A DNA stretch of 64,000 nucleotides from Pochonia chlamydosporia 170 (lineage: Eukaryota; Ascomycota; Sordariomycetes; Hypocreales; Clavicipitaceae), in assembly GCF_001653235.2 (NCBI RefSeq), contig NC_035791.1:4898001-4962000 (forward strand), in the 5' to 3' direction. Shown one piece after another: positions 51,527 through 64,000 of the stretch. How positions within the stretch are numbered: position 1 is the first letter of the stretch; the number at the start of each line of letters is the position of its first letter. Both the position numbers and the translations under genes were made by a program. The notes beneath the pieces were generated by a model, which had not been told where the DNA came from, ran no database searches, and saw only the letters and a list, made by a program, of their open reading frames with translations.

Positions 51527-53423
51527 TCACCATTCACGCTTCTCAAAGGTGAGAGGGCAGTCGTCCTTGGGGAAGATGGTGGCAAACACCTTGATTTCCT
51601 CAGACAAAGGCGTGGGGTGGTGAGTCCACTTCATCTGCACTGAGGCCTTGCCAACCATCAAGGCAAGGTTGAGCTGAGCATAAACTTGACCAAGGCAGTA
51701 ATGAGGGCCAGTGCCGAACACCAAGTAATTCTTGGCGCCCTTTACTTCGGCGTCTCCAGAGTAGTATCGCTCAGGGTCGAAGTAGTCGGGATTCTCGTAC
51801 ACCTCGGGGTCATGCAGGGCCATGTATGTAGTAGGAACAACCATGGAGCCTGTTGCAAAAAATTATTAGCTTTTGTAATTACCAAGGCACTCTACAATGA
51901 ATAACTTGGCTCACCCTTAGGAACTGTGTATGAATCGGTAATGGGGAATGGCTTCTTGACCATGTAGGGAACCATCAGCACAGGAGGACGGTATCGCAGC
52001 AATTCGCGAACGACAGCGCGCGTATAAGTAAGAGACTCAAGCTGGTCCATGTTGATCTCGGCGTAAGGGTCTCCATTGCGGATCTTGATATTCTCTTCGC
52101 GAACGCGATCCAAGACATCAGGTCGCTGGGCGGTGACTTGGAACAGCCAAGTTGCCGCACTGCTGGTGGCATCCTGAGAAGCGAAAAGGAAGGTGAAAAC
52201 AGTCTGAGAGATTTCGTAGTCGGAGAACATGCGGAGCAATGGAGAGGGCTTTTCAACGTTTTCCACATTCTCGCCCTTCTCCTGAGCCTCGCGCCAGCGC
52301 TCAGACTGAATCATCTGAAGAACCCATCCATCCATGATGCAAGTTACCTCGCCACCAGCAGCCATGCGGACTTTGCTCTTCGCGGCGCACTTGGCGAACT
52401 CCACAAGAACCATGTCGGCGGCCTTTTTACCATACCAAGTCTTGGTAAAGGGGATGATGATGGGGAAGTTGACAAGCTCGAGGGCGGCGGTGATGAGATA
52501 GTAGTCGTCGGCAATCTTTTTAACTGCAGCATCGGACATGTAGTGGCCGACAAAGGTGCGGCAAGAAACGGCGCACATGAGCTCACGGAATTCGGGCATG
52601 AATGGGACAGGCTTTCCGTTGTTCTCCTTGGTGACATTGAGGAACTTTGCGAAATACTTCTTGTAGACCTCCTCCTGACCGGGCAGATAGCATTCGAGGG
52701 CCTTGCGAGTGAAGAGACCATTGAGTCCCTTGCGAAAGTCGACATGAGCCTTGCCGTCAAGGAAAACCCAATTGTCGTGGCCGAGGAGTTTGTGGGCAAC
52801 GTCGACGACGCAGGGCTTGACGTACATAGGCGAGTTGAGAACTTTTCGAGCCATATCACGGGTAGAAGCAATAACGACGAACCTACAAGATAAGTCACGG
52901 TATGGTTAGTGTCACGACTTGACGTAGCTAGGGTATAGCCCATGTTTGGCCGGCTGATGCGCGCCGCTTTGGAGCAAATAGAGTCCGGTGCAAAACTCAC
53001 TTGTGGAAAACAGAGACACAGCTGAGGGGGCCGCTAGCCCATTTGGCATAGTATTCCTCAAACTTGGGGTCCATGGATTGCAAGAAAGGCCCAATAAAGG
53101 GCATCTTCCAAGCTGGTCCAACAATTGACCCCTTATTCATGATGTAGCTGACTGCAAAGTTGGGTACCAAGTCAGTAACAATTCACAGCCAATACAGGCA
53201 ACAAGAGTTTCCGTCACAGACGGGTCGCTCTGGTGTTCAAGATTGGAAATAGCATACCTTGGTCGTAGACAACACACATGGCCAAAAGAGTCAGGAAAAT
53301 GGTCCAGGGGCTGGCGGTGGTGACAGCCTCGAGGACCATGTCCAACTGAGGAGGGAAGTTGAAGGTGCCATAGGAGCTGGCCAGCATGGAGGAAAAAGCA
53401 GACGTCGAGGTATTCGTGTCCAT
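51527..53423 (-). CDS. ERG5: C-22 sterol desaturase, cytochrome P450 61
   Basis: Endoplasmic reticulum P450 that introduces the C-22 double bond late in ergosterol synthesis. Exons 53423-53258, 53151-53001, 52882-51915 and 51849-51527 give 535 aa, the usual Erg5 length. One N-terminal membrane anchor ([17 protein letters not shown]) precedes the P450 fold. The I-helix region shows [13 protein letters not shown], followed by the ExxR in [11 protein letters not shown]. The haem loop [12 protein letters not shown] carries the axial Cys at about residue 480. The YCLGQ loop and [14 protein letters not shown] are Erg5/CYP61-like and not CYP51-like. A TACGGAGTA word lies 50 bp upstream of the ATG. 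Confidence 0.93.
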
Positions 53424-56400
53424 GACGGGCGATTGCGACAAACGTCGAGTGTCGCGTCCTGTCTTTTCGAAGTACGGAGTAGAGAAATTGGATTTAACAA
53501 GAGGAAGAAAGTTGTCGCAAAGAAAATAATTGGGGTGCTTTCTGTTGAGCACTGGAACCCAGGCGGGCGAGACGGGAGACCGGGTAGCGGGCCCTGGACA
53601 GACTAGATTTTTTTTTTAAATTTACTCCAATATTCCCCGTTGACAGGCCACACAAAGACACCAGACCACAAGGGGAAAGGGGGACTTGGTACAAATGGGA
53701 ACGGCGCAGTAAAGAAATAGGATACATGTAGACTTATTAAATACGGAAAGAGCAGCGGTCAAAGTAAAATTCGAGACGGGGAAAGTGCGAGGAGCAGGCG
53801 GCATGTCCACGGAGAGCAAGCAATGGGGCACGGCCATTTGATAGGACTTGGGGGTGGATGGACTTGGCGATTGGGCACGCAATTTCAACACTGAACACTG
53901 GACCAGACCATTGCCTTGTGGAGGCAGGCATCGAGGTGGTGTGGTGGTCGATCCGTGTCGGCCGGGTGTCAAGTTCCTCCCGACTGTCAAGTCAACAGCC
54001 AAATTGGAAACATCAAAACTCCGTACCGTCCATGGTCTGGTCTGGTGTGTTGAGGTGCCTGGCACCTTTCATGCATCACCATGCAGATGATTTGATGGTG
54101 GAACTCCCAGTCAGAAATGGGTTCACTGCAGCCGGCCCCTGGCAGTTGCTGCAGGCCAGGGCCGTTCTGGTTGGAATCAAAATGGGCTGGGCGCGGGGTT
54201 CTGAATGGTTCTGGCTGGCAACGTCGCCCGTTTTGTACTAGTCTCCGATTGTGGCCCCCTTTGCAGTCGCAACCGAGATACACCTGGGACATTGCTGGAC
54301 CATTTGACTCCTGCGCAGTCTTGAGCGACACTGAGTGGATGGATGAATTTCCATTTAGCAAAAGAAGCAAAGGACGCAAAAAAGAGCCGAGGACCTGAAG
54401 CTCCTCGCAAATTCACAGCTTTTTCCCTCTGGTCGTATTGGTAATCAGTCGAACTCGCCGTATCAGTATGTACGTACTCCGTATTGAACCTTCCACTTCC
54501 ACTTGCGCCACTCCCGGCTGGGTGGTGTGTCAATGGACAGGGATGGAGCAAAGAAAGGTACTGGACAGTAATCCTGCAACACCGACTCCAGCAATGATAT
54601 TTTGGTTCTGGCCAACGAGAATACAGGTATTGAGAAACGTCTGGTAGAGCTGTCTGGCTCCTTTGGCAGTTTGCTGGGTTACAACTTACAACATTGTCCT
54701 GCGTTACGGAGTACTACCGTTGTCTATCGTTGATATACCTTAAGCGCAGGGCATTTGAGTTCTTCGGACCTGGCATCATATTCAATGCCGCTTCTAGCTT
54801 CTTGACAAATGCTCAAGTCTACACTACACCACTCTCTCCGAATCCCCATGCACTCGCAACACAGCTTGCCCATCACGAGGGCCACGTCGTGAAATATTGA
54901 GTGTATTTTGGCTCTGTTCACATGAGACGCCAGCGACGGCGGCATAACACATAATTCTGTTCTCTTGCTTGTCAGTGCAGAGGCCGTGGCTGTCTTTGTG
55001 CATACACACACAGCTGGCCTGCATATGCCACCCTCACCAGAAAGCATTAGCGCGGTCCCAACGCCAAGACTAGCGCTCTTTACTCAGAGCTCGCACGAAG
55101 TATTCGTATTCGTATCCGCCACAGGAAGTCAAGGATATCAGACTTGACATTAAGCTGTGGCACCCATGTCACGCCACTGTCAACGTTGAAGCAAGAGCGG
55201 CGGCACGGAATATGTCAGGTCATGTCCTCCAGTGACGATGTGAAAGATCAGGTGCCCAGACAACGACGACTTCACAAGGTCAAATCACAAACCACTACTG
55301 CGATCCTTGCGCAAGATGACATGGAGTAATAAGCTTTGACATCTGGAGGGATAAACGAAGTCGATTGAGACTCGAGATTCTTGCCACAATCACTCTTTAC
55401 GTGTGCACCAGCCAGCACGTGCAGATGCCATGGACTCCCAAAAAAAAAAAATAATAATAGTAATAAAATAAAAAACAAAATCACCGGGGTAGGTCCTGAA
55501 TAGTGCCAGGAGCGCATACTTCTATTTATGTCTGGTGTTTTTCGAAGATGTTTTCCTTCTGGTACTTCCCTGGTTATGAGTGCGTTGCCGGGCATTTTGC
55601 AGTATGCGCTCGTTCCACAACCCTCCAAGATTGCATGTCCATAACATGCTGCAGGGTAAGTGGCTTTGCTTGATAACATTGAAAGCGTTTTGGGCGGATA
55701 TCATCTGCTGTTGATACAGTCAGGTCACAATTTGCAGAGATTGGTGTGACTATTTACATCTTGACGAGGCAAGGTTTTGTGCGTGAATTGTTCTCTTTTT
55801 AACAGTCTCCGTTTCACCACCACATGTCAATACCACCAGAGAACTTGGGACGTGAGGATCCATACGGCATACCAGCGAGTACCATGGGACATGATGTACC
55901 TACGAGGGCAACACTGATTGGGCGACATTCCCTCTTTAATATTTTTCTTTCCTTCTTTCTTTTCTTTTTTGTCATGAATGGAAATCGTACAGCGCCTTTA
56001 ATGGCTGATGGGCAGGAGTCGAAACGAAGCCGAAAATGAGGTTACCCTATAGACGGATGGAGGCACTAAAGACATCACATCGTATGAGGAACCAAATGGT
56101 TACACAGGACTACGAAAGAGGCAGGAGATTACGTGGGCACAGAGCCGAGACCCAGAAAATTGGTCACGACGCGATCAAATGGGCTGGTTGCACGTCATTT
56201 TGCGACCAGACCCAGGCTTGATAGAATGCTTATGCACCGTGCCAAGTTCCAAAGTTGGCTCAGAGTTTGGGTGGATAAGACTGGATTGATGACACCTCCG
56301 CGGCAGCTCAATACCTTTGTGGCCAAACCATTCGGACTGAAGCATACAGGTAATAATAAGCGCATTGTTTCACGTCTTTTGGCAGGCTCTGGACTTGCAC

Positions 56401-56465
56401 CTCACAACCACAAACTCCACCATTATATCTACAGACGACAGCTATCAACCACACAAACCACCAAG
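53424..56465. other. Divergent intergenic region ERG5 / protease inhibitor
   Basis: About 3 kb. TACGGAGTA words lie at 53473, 54475 and 54705. ACCAGACC/GGTCTGGT words occur near 53661, 53900 and 54035, and an A/T-rich run lies near 55441-55480. No open frame has a recognisable domain. Confidence 0.5.
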
Positions 56466-56960
56466 ATGCCTAGCTACATTGTACGTCGACGATACAAAAT
56501 CAACCCTATCATAGAGCAAGTTGCTGATGAACATTTCCACTCGACAGGTTACCTGCAAGGACGATGCCAGTGACGACCAGATCAAGGCGTATGACGACCC
56601 CCTCTCTTCTCCAATGTCGATGCTTTTAATTTGCATCGCCACACGACCAAATCGCATGGTCTGGATATAAGACAACTGGATATATAACTGACCGTATCTG
56701 CTACTACAGCGCCAAGCAACATGCCATCGACCAGGGAGGCAAGATTACCCATGAATATACCCTGATCAAGGGCTTCGCGTAAGTCCCGTCCCGTTCTTAC
56801 AGACGTCTAAGACATGCATGTTGGGCCACAAGGTCAGCTAATGCAGCGTGCATCTTTCACACAATACAGAGTTTCTTTCGACAAGGACGTCATGACGACT
56901 CTGGAGTCAAACGAACATGTCAAGGCCGTTGAGGTGGATGGTGAGGTCAAGGCATTCTGA
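56466..56960 (+). CDS. Inhibitor I9-type small protein (Pbi2-like)
   Basis: A 71-residue protein with the fold of subtilisin propeptides. Yeast Pbi2, of the same family, inhibits vacuolar proteinase B and also helps vacuole fusion. Four exons (56466-56480, 56548-56588, 56710-56778, 56870-56960) for only 216 coding bases. The family blocks are MPSYIVTCKDDASDDQIKAA at the start, QGGKITHEYTLIKGFAVSF in the middle and HVKAVEVDGEVKAF at the end. There is no signal peptide, so it should be cytosolic like Pbi2. The target protease is inferred from the family. Confidence 0.88.
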
Positions 56961-57895
56961 GCTCCGAGTTCAGGCCGTCCAGTCCGTCCAGTCCGTCCAG
57001 TCCGTCCAGTCCAGCCAGCGAGGCTAGGCGGGGCAGAACAGGCAGACACTCTGAAACTGTAAGACAAAGAGGACAAAGAGGGGGATGTGCTACACGAGCA
57101 CTTTATCCTGTTGTGACTATTTACGATAGATGAATATTAAACGTAGGCGCCAAGATGATTAGTTGAGACGACGGCTCCTTTGTTTCGAGACGTATTTGGG
57201 ATTTGATGATTGCCCTCCAGGGAGCGATGACGCGGGGCTGTCTTGTCTGCCTCTGTTCCCCTCACTGCCCCTGCCCCGTGCACTCCGCCCATGTCGCGTT
57301 GGGTGAGAGAGCCGCCTGCTTGTTGACCCCTGCTGTGCTGAGCTGCACAGGTCTGGTAGGTGCTGCTGTGACGTAACGACTTCATGTTTGATGGCCTGTT
57401 GTGCTGCCTCCAGTCAAGGGCTCTGTCTGGGCAGTCAGTCTTTGGTGTCCATGCTGGCGGTCTTTCGGCTGGTCACGGCCCACGGTCCACGGCAAACCGC
57501 CAGCCGCCCAAGGCCGTTCACTTGCTTCAATGTGACTGGCTCGACCGACTCGACGGGGCAAAATCATGAGACCGGACCAGTCAGTCCAGAGACTCCGGAC
57601 ACTATCGACTTTCGACCCCAGATTCACCACCATCTAGCATTTCCATTGTCTAACAGCCAATCTCGACACAAACCTACTCCGCCTCGAGAACCCAACGCTT
57701 ACTCATTCCCTTAACATCAACCGTCCGCGTTTCTGTAGAGACTGCTTTCAATTGCATTGCACACTTACCCGAGCACATCAACTCCAACCCTGGTGACTGA
57801 CACCTGCCATCCGGCTTCGGACATATTCGTCTGTTACGTCCCTCACCAACCGCAATCTCTATAACCTGGTTGGCATCCTGAGTCGCCATGCTGAC
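56961..57895. other. Intergenic region inhibitor / kinase
   Basis: Contains the CCGTCCAGT tandem repeat right after the inhibitor stop codon and, near the kinase, its promoter and leader with a short upstream reading frame. No other gene is supported. Confidence 0.5.
56975..57010. repeat. CCGTCCAGT tandem repeat
   Basis: Four perfect copies of a 9-mer, starting 15 bp after the stop codon of the I9-type gene, so probably within its 3' untranslated region. Confidence 0.9.
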
Positions 57896-57923
57896 ATGCG
57901 GACCTCAACAACATCGCCGTTGA
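57888..57923 (+). promoter_or_regulatory. Overlapping 11-codon upstream reading frame
   Basis: An ATG at 57888 in a favourable context (CGCCATGC) opens an 11-codon frame ending TGA at 57921. It overlaps the kinase start (57896) in another frame. Scanning ribosomes would meet it first, so it may reduce kinase translation. Confidence 0.5.
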
Positions 57924-59368
57924 GGCTATGCCGGCCGCGTCCCTCTTCATACCTTTCCAACTCTCGCTATACACAAACCTGTCGAGGCCTTCATGCATCG
58001 CGGCCGTTGCGGTACTCTCCGCAGACGGTGTCTGATGTAGAGATTGCTGCTTTGGCTAGACAACACCAGCATCCTCTCAGCCTCGCTGATCTAGTTAAGT
58101 ATGTCTGCACGATATGGAGTCATGGATTCGTGCTTCCAAGTCGTTGTTTGATCTTTGAACAGGGTCCGACCTCGACAGTTTGCCCAGCTGGCTAACACCA
58201 TATCAGACACGGACGACCACCTCTATCCGAAAAGTCCCTCCTCTCATCTGCCAATTTCACACTCTCTCTGCTCCCAATCCGACTGGCAAGACGGATCCAA
58301 GCCCTTCGTAACCTGCCTTATATCGTCGTCTCCAACCCCAACATCTCTCGCATCTACAACAACTACCTACACTCGCTATCCATTCTCCTGCCATACTGGC
58401 ACGCCGCGAGTCACGGCCAGCCGATTTCCACCCTCAAAGACGAAATCGAATTCACAAATGTCCTGGCCGAGCTCGTCGCAACCCACACCGACACCATACC
58501 CATTCTTGCCAAGGGCTTCCTTGAATGTCGCAAATACATCTCTCCCGCCGAGGTGACTCGCTTTCTGGACGAGCATTTACGCGCTCGAATCGGCACAAGA
58601 TTAGTCGGCGAACAACACATAGCTCTTCACTTCAGCAGCCAACCTCACTTTGCTCCTGAGGATAGTCCCACGCCATGTCCCGAACACCCTTCATATATCG
58701 GCGTCATCGATACCGCCTTGAAGCCCTCTCTTACCATTGACTCTTGCGCCGGCTTCGTAGCCGACATTTGCGAGCTGCGTTATGGCTCCAGGCCTCAAAT
58801 CTACATTGACGGCGAACCAGACACAACGTTTGCTTTTATACCCATGCACCTGGAATACATTGTAACCGAACTGCTCAAGAACGCATTCCGTGCCACTGTA
58901 GAAAGCCGGGCTCGTGAACCCGTTGTCGTCACCATCGCACCCGAACCACCGCTTAAGGAGCAGCCCGGCGGCGCACCACTGATCAAGCAACCCGACGAAG
59001 AGCGCGGCCAATTCCGCAGCGACGCCATCAAACCTCTGGACGACAACGCCCCAGGTGTAACAATCCGTATACGAGATCGAGGCGGCGGCATCTCGCCCGA
59101 CGTCTTACCCAACATCTGGTCATACTCATTCACTACCTTCTCCGACGACGACGGCTTCCCCGGTTCAGGAGGAAGCACAAGCGGGGATGGTCTCAGCGCC
59201 ATCGCCACTGCCAGCACGGGCGGCAGCTCCATCGCCGGCCTGGGATACGGCCTGCCTTTAAGTCGTGCATACGCCGAGTACTTTGGCGGTGGCATCGCCG
59301 TCCAGAGTCTATACGGCTGGGGCACAGATGTATACTTGCGGCTCAAGGGTGTAGGGAATCTCGACTGA
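57896..59368 (+). CDS. Mitochondrial 2-oxoacid dehydrogenase kinase (PDK/BCKDK family)
   Basis: Matrix protein kinase of the GHKL type that phosphorylates and inactivates the E1 subunit of pyruvate or branched-chain 2-oxoacid dehydrogenase. Exons 57896-58098 and 58207-59368 give 454 aa. The first ~35 residues are Arg/Ser/Thr-rich (ending RGLHASRP), a mitochondrial presequence. The regulatory helical domain begins LVKHGRPPLSEKS; its Lys codon is split by the intron. The ATP-binding domain shows the N-box ELLKNAFRATVE, DRGGGISPD (G1) and GLGYGLPLSRAYAEYFGG (G2). A Gly/Ser-rich insert lies between G1 and G2. The sequence alone does not let me separate pyruvate from branched-chain specificity. 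Confidence 0.88.
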
Positions 59369-60100
59369 CCGACCACCTGAGGGAGGTTCTAGAGCAAGAA
59401 ACACAAAGAAAACACATCAACCTTTCCCAAGGTCCAAATATAAATGATACCAATGATATTGCCCCGGATAGCGGGTAACTATTAAAATTGCCTTTCACAC
59501 AAGATAGCGTAGAAAATGTCCCAATTTTTCAACATGATTTCACAAAATACAAGTTTCCAGCATCCTAGTGACTCACTTACTCAACAACTTAGTAGAAATC
59601 ACATCACGACCAAATTATTTGCAGAGATACTATCAAGCCGAAAACGATACATTATCTTAAGAATATGTCTGTGCGCGATTGCGTGTCTAGCTGAGTAAGT
59701 CGTCCAGGCTCCCACCCAACCCATACCCATATTTGTGAGTTGCAAAGATGTAATCCAAACTATTAGAAAAACAATTATAAATAAAACAAAATAAGGATTG
59801 CACCATTCTCAGTACAGCAATGGCCATGTATTACCAACATACTATTTCCAAATCTCAAACGCCCGTTATAGAACAGTACCGAAACTATGGCAAAAAGCGC
59901 AAACAGCTCGACTCTTATCTGCACAATATTCTCACCCGCCAACAGTTCGCTCGCTTAATAGTTTTGTGTCATGACTAGAATCAACCATGTAATAACGGCC
60001 CAAAAAGAAAAATGAAAAAGAGATTTTACGCCCCAAAGAGCCACCCATTGGACTCATCCATGCACCCCATACGACCATATGAGAAGCTTCTGACACATCA
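59369..60100. other. Convergent 3' region kinase / class V chitin synthase
   Basis: About 730 AT-rich bases between two stop codons on opposite strands. No coding sequence is supported. Confidence 0.6.
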
Positions 60101-63100
60101 TTACATGTTCTCAAGCTCGCGATCAATCTGTCGGTCCATGAATGTACGTCTTTCCCCGCTCAACTCTGTCTGCAGACGCTGCTCAACAAGGGCTCGCACT
60201 TGCTTCTTGGTAACCGTGTCGAGATCAACTTCACGAAGCACAGACTGGATTGCTTCCACAATGGCAGTGTCATCAGCCGCGATGTGGCCGCGCTGGAAGT
60301 CAAACGAAGTCGTCGACACGTTCTGGCCCATTGGGGGACGATTACCACCCGCGTAACCTATGGCAGATGATGATCGATTGCCAGCCATGCCCGGGGCGGG
60401 TGTCATGTTTCCTTGCCCGCGCAAGTTCATAACACTACCCCGGTTTGCTGGGAAATCCTGGTATGGTGATTGGCTGCGGTTCATGTCCTGCATCTGGGTT
60501 CCCATAGACATCATGGACTGTCTGCGGATGGACGCAGGGGCGTCGTGATACTGGCCCTGTGCGGTAGGTGCACGATTCATGTTGGCAAAGGGAGCTGGTG
60601 ACTGAGGTGGCATATAGGTATTGCGTCCACCCATTCCCGTCAACACTGAACCCTGAGGAGCCGCGGAGTATACCGACTTAATCTCGTCCATCTCGTACTG
60701 ATCGGGGTAACCGTAGTCTTGCTTCTCTTGATATCCGCCACGGCGACCGGGGAGGTTATTGGCCAGAGCGTAATCATCCCATCGTTGCAGTGGAACAGAA
60801 CGAGGATCGAATCCCTCATCGTCGACTGCAACTACCTGTTTGTTGCCCTTCTCTCCAATGACGACACGAGTGTTGCCCCAAGAGAAGTTATCTTGGTTCC
60901 AGAATGAGTAGATTGGGAGGATGAAAGAGTAAATGGGGAACGCAATGATGTAGATAATCATCCAACCAATGTGTTGCCATTGTCTCTTGAGGATGAAAAC
61001 CAATGCTTGCAGGCCATACACGGCTGCCAACATTGCAATAGAAATGGTTGGGAACGGTCCAGTATGCGAAGCCACGCGGTAGATCAAGTAACCCAGATAC
61101 ACACATGTAGCCGGCAAGATGATGGTTCCAAAGAGATCAATGAAGACGACAAAGCGCATACTGAAGCAGCAGAAACCGCACATTTCCTTTAAGCGCATTA
61201 GCTCTACCAGGTTGTGAATCGTGGAATTGATCCAACGACGACGCTGAGAAAGCAGAACGCTCCACGATTCTGGTGCGGCAGTTTTGCATTGAGCGTCTCC
61301 AATAAACTTGTACGACATGTATGGGAAATGTTTTGTCATTAGTGTGGTCAGGTAACGATCCTCACCAAGAGACAGCAGGTTCTTCTGATGCAGCGTATCA
61401 ACGTCACAGACGGCGTATTCTTTGATAACAGCATCAGAAATGAGTAGAGGTTTGCCTTTGTCCACGGTCCGCAGACGATACATGGTGAAACTAGACAAAA
61501 ACAAGGTTAGTTACAAAGGCGTGCAATTTAGACAGAGCGTAATGGAGGCTTACCATCCGGGCAAGCAAGTAACACTGCCGAAGAGAGACTCGAATGCCTT
61601 GGCAAGGTGGTGAGAAATGAAGTACTCGTAAACTTGAATCATGGTTGTCCAAGACTTCTCGTCATTCTCCAGGCTCGTCTCACCACAGATACCGGCGATC
61701 TTGGCATTGTTGGCACAAGCGGACACGAGACGGTTCAGGGAGTCCTCGCTAACTGACGTATCGGCATCCACCATGAGCATGTACTCATATAATTCGGGGT
61801 CCACGCCAATAATGTTGTTAATCTGATGGAACATTTCGAGCTCTAGAGGATTCATTGGAGCCCGATGGTGAACTCGGTTGAGGAAGCTCATGAGGAGGAT
61901 CTGGGAGTCACGTTTGCCACGATTACCAGGCTTTGTCTTACCCTGCTCAGACTCCTTGCCGACTTTGACGACAACGAGGTACGGAACGACGTTACCTTCG
62001 TACTCGTAGAGTCCCGAGTAGACCTTGCCGTAATTGAGCTGCTCACTACCAGGACCAACGGATTTGAAAGGCAACGCAGGAGGGTCGACTTTGGGGTCCA
62101 CACCCAGAATATCAAGAACAATCTTTGGCGTTGGGCGATCATTACCTTGACCCACGATAACACCGTCGCAAATTACACAAATCAGCTTTCGTTTGTTGTC
62201 ATATTGTAGCGCTGTGAGAGAATCCAACGCCTTCCGCAAGGAGTCTTCACCTTCTGTGTAAGCGGGAACCTGGCAGATGACAAACTTGTCTTGTGGTGAG
62301 GGTCGTCGTTTAGACGCGAAGCGAAGCGCTGCAATAAACTTAACCAAGATGACAGAGCAGATGATAATAGTGAAGGCCAGGAGGATCCAGTTGTTCACCG
62401 TGCATCTCGGCGTGTCACGGAAGTCCGTAATACCCTTGTAAAAGTTTCGCTGAATGCAGAGCCAACTGTTCATGACCTGGGCGTGCTGAGTCTGGTTTCC
62501 AACTGAGTTTTGAATGACCTGGTCCAGGAGTGACTTGACCTCCTGACCAGGATTATTCTTGAAAATGTCGGTAACGCTCTCGTCCAGGAATTTATACATG
62601 GCGGCATTCTTATAAATATCCAGTGTGTGGAAATAATCCGTAAGATCAAAGATCTGATTACCGTACATTCCCCATGCGCGCTGCATCTCGTTTCCTTGAG
62701 ACTTGACATCGCCCTCACTCCAGACAAGGTCACCTTTGTAGTACTCCTTTATTTTGGGCTCAAAAACGTTCCAGTACCACAGGGAATCATGCAGCTTGCT
62801 GGTAGGATTGCCGTAGAAACCCGAGGTGTGAACTGCAGTACTGAACTCCGCAGTATTATTCTGAATCAACCTTGTCGTCTCCGCGATGCCTAGGCCTTTG
62901 CATACCTCGTTCAGAGGTGGGAAAATGTAGTTGTCCAAGTCGTATCCAGCCAGAGGCATCATGTTTTCCGTCGTGGTCTTGACATCAGTGTCACTGTGTT
63001 GCTGCTTGTAAAACTTGGTAATGTCGTAGACTTTGCCATAGTGACTGACCCAGAAGTCGTCTCCGCCTTGATGTGTTGCGACCTCTCTCCTGCTCCAGGC

Positions 63101-64000
63101 TTTATCAAAATTGGGACAGAGAAGGCGCCCAAACTCAATAATCCAAAAAACAATAATGGCATTGATGAGGAAGATCAGAAACACCAGAACAAACTTTTCT
63201 CTCCACGCCATCCGAACATCAGGACGTCTCATGCGACCGATATATCGCAATAATGGCGACGGAATCCAGAATGTCAAGGCCCAGACAAATCCAACCCACA
63301 CACGGCGACCCATCGAGACTTGTTTCGTCTGAATCTTCTTGTTCTTAGCGAGTTCCGGGTCCATAGTGCCAGTGAAGTCGCCTTCAGGGTTGTAATAGAT
63401 GTCATCTTTGTAAGTGTCGCCCTTGTTGCCTAGTCCATAGTCACCATTACTGACGTTACGCATTGCTGAAGGCGCCACAGATGGAGCAGGATGTGGGCTT
63501 TGTCCAAGACCCAGTTGGCTTTGACTAAAATTGCGAGAGTGTACAAGGTGGTCATTGCTGCCGTTGAAGCTGGGCTCGAGTCCTTGCTGTGGGAAGTAGC
63601 TACTTCCATTAGCGGAGTAGCCAGTGTCAAAGCCGGATCCAAAGGGGTTGACGTTCATGGCCGGCATGTTCATGTCGTTGTGCTCGGGCTTCAGGTCGAG
63701 CATGCTCTCAGCCTCCCACCAAGCACCTTCTCGCATCCATACGCGGTCTTTACCAACGAAAACCTCTCCGTTGCTCCAACCTCGTTCAAGAGCCCAGCTT
63801 TCGATGCCATCTTTGCCATCCTTGCAGCCCAGAATCGAATAACGGCGGACAAACTCGTCAAGGTCAAAGTCGGCAGTGAAATCAAGGTTTCGATTGCGTC
63901 GATTCGCCCATTCTGGCAATCTCCATGAGCGCAGCTGACGCGAGACAGTGCCTGCCGACCAGGCAGAAGTAACAGATGGCAGAGCGGCAAGCTGTGTGGG
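60101..64000 (-). CDS. Class V chitin synthase with myosin motor, 5' partial
   Basis: The frame is open to the right edge, so the N-terminus is missing. 64000-61554 and 61490-60101 are visible, joined over a 63-nt intron that creates the Cys of [13 protein letters not shown]; together 1278 aa. In order: a linker ([14 protein letters not shown]), two membrane spans near [21 protein letters not shown], a cytochrome b5-like domain ([18 protein letters not shown]), another span, the chitin synthase domain ([26 protein letters not shown]), C-terminal spans, a Pro/Gly/Gln-rich tail and a final DEK_C-like domain ([18 protein letters not shown]). In class V enzymes (~1850 aa) a myosin head precedes this, so roughly 570 residues should lie outside the window. 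These enzymes act in apical wall growth and wall-stress resistance. Confidence 0.92.

Noticed and set aside
51527..53423. CYP51 (sterol 14-alpha demethylase) as identity of the P450
   Set aside because: The haem loop, N-terminus and conserved blocks match Erg5/CYP61 rather than CYP51.

Overview
This is nuclear DNA of a filamentous ascomycete. Nearly every gene is interrupted by short introns (about 50-150 nt) with GTRNGT donors, CTAAC/CTGAC-type branch points and YAG acceptors. Intergenic spaces are 0.2-8 kb. The proteins look like those of Sordariomycetes, probably Hypocreales (Metarhizium or Pochonia-like); that placement is inferred from overall protein resemblance only. I found no tRNA, rRNA, CRISPR array or intact transposon.

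Layout, left to right. niaD nitrate reductase (-) and UPF2/NMD2 (+) diverge across about 2.3 kb. That space holds a NIT4-type palindrome with GATA sites, simple repeats, and a 199-bp AT-rich insert with terminal inverted repeats and a 10-11 bp flanking direct repeat. Next come a ChsD-type chitin synthase (+), the Hsp110/Hsp88 chaperone (+), translation factor eIF5B (-) converging on it, and a large CPSF-A/DDB1-like beta-propeller protein (-). After that lies a 7.8-kb stretch with no gene I can support. It is followed by a Gyp8-type TBC RabGAP (+), the GARP subunit Vps52 (-), eIF5A (+), the RNA polymerase I factor Rrn7 (+), the ubiquitin-eL40 fusion (+), a Yip1-family membrane protein (+), a mitochondrial rhodanese (-), the C-22 sterol desaturase ERG5/CYP61 (-), an I9-type protease inhibitor (+), a mitochondrial 2-oxoacid dehydrogenase kinase (+), and the C-terminal part of a class V myosin-motor chitin synthase (-) that runs off the right edge.

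The genes are mostly housekeeping: protein synthesis (eIF5B, eIF5A, ubiquitin-eL40, Rrn7), mRNA surveillance (UPF2), vesicle traffic (Gyp8, Vps52, Yip1), cell wall and membrane (two chitin synthases, ERG5), nitrogen (niaD) and mitochondrial metabolism (kinase, rhodanese). It is not a biosynthetic cluster. Exon structures given here were spliced by eye, and every complete model is an exact multiple of three.

The points most worth a second look are the ubiquitin-eL40 gene, whose start codon is split by an intron and followed by a 7-nt micro-exon; the MITE-like insert; and three short words (TACCTAGGTA, TACGGAGTA, ACCAGACC/GGTCTGGT) that recur in the intergenic spaces and that I did not notice in exons.
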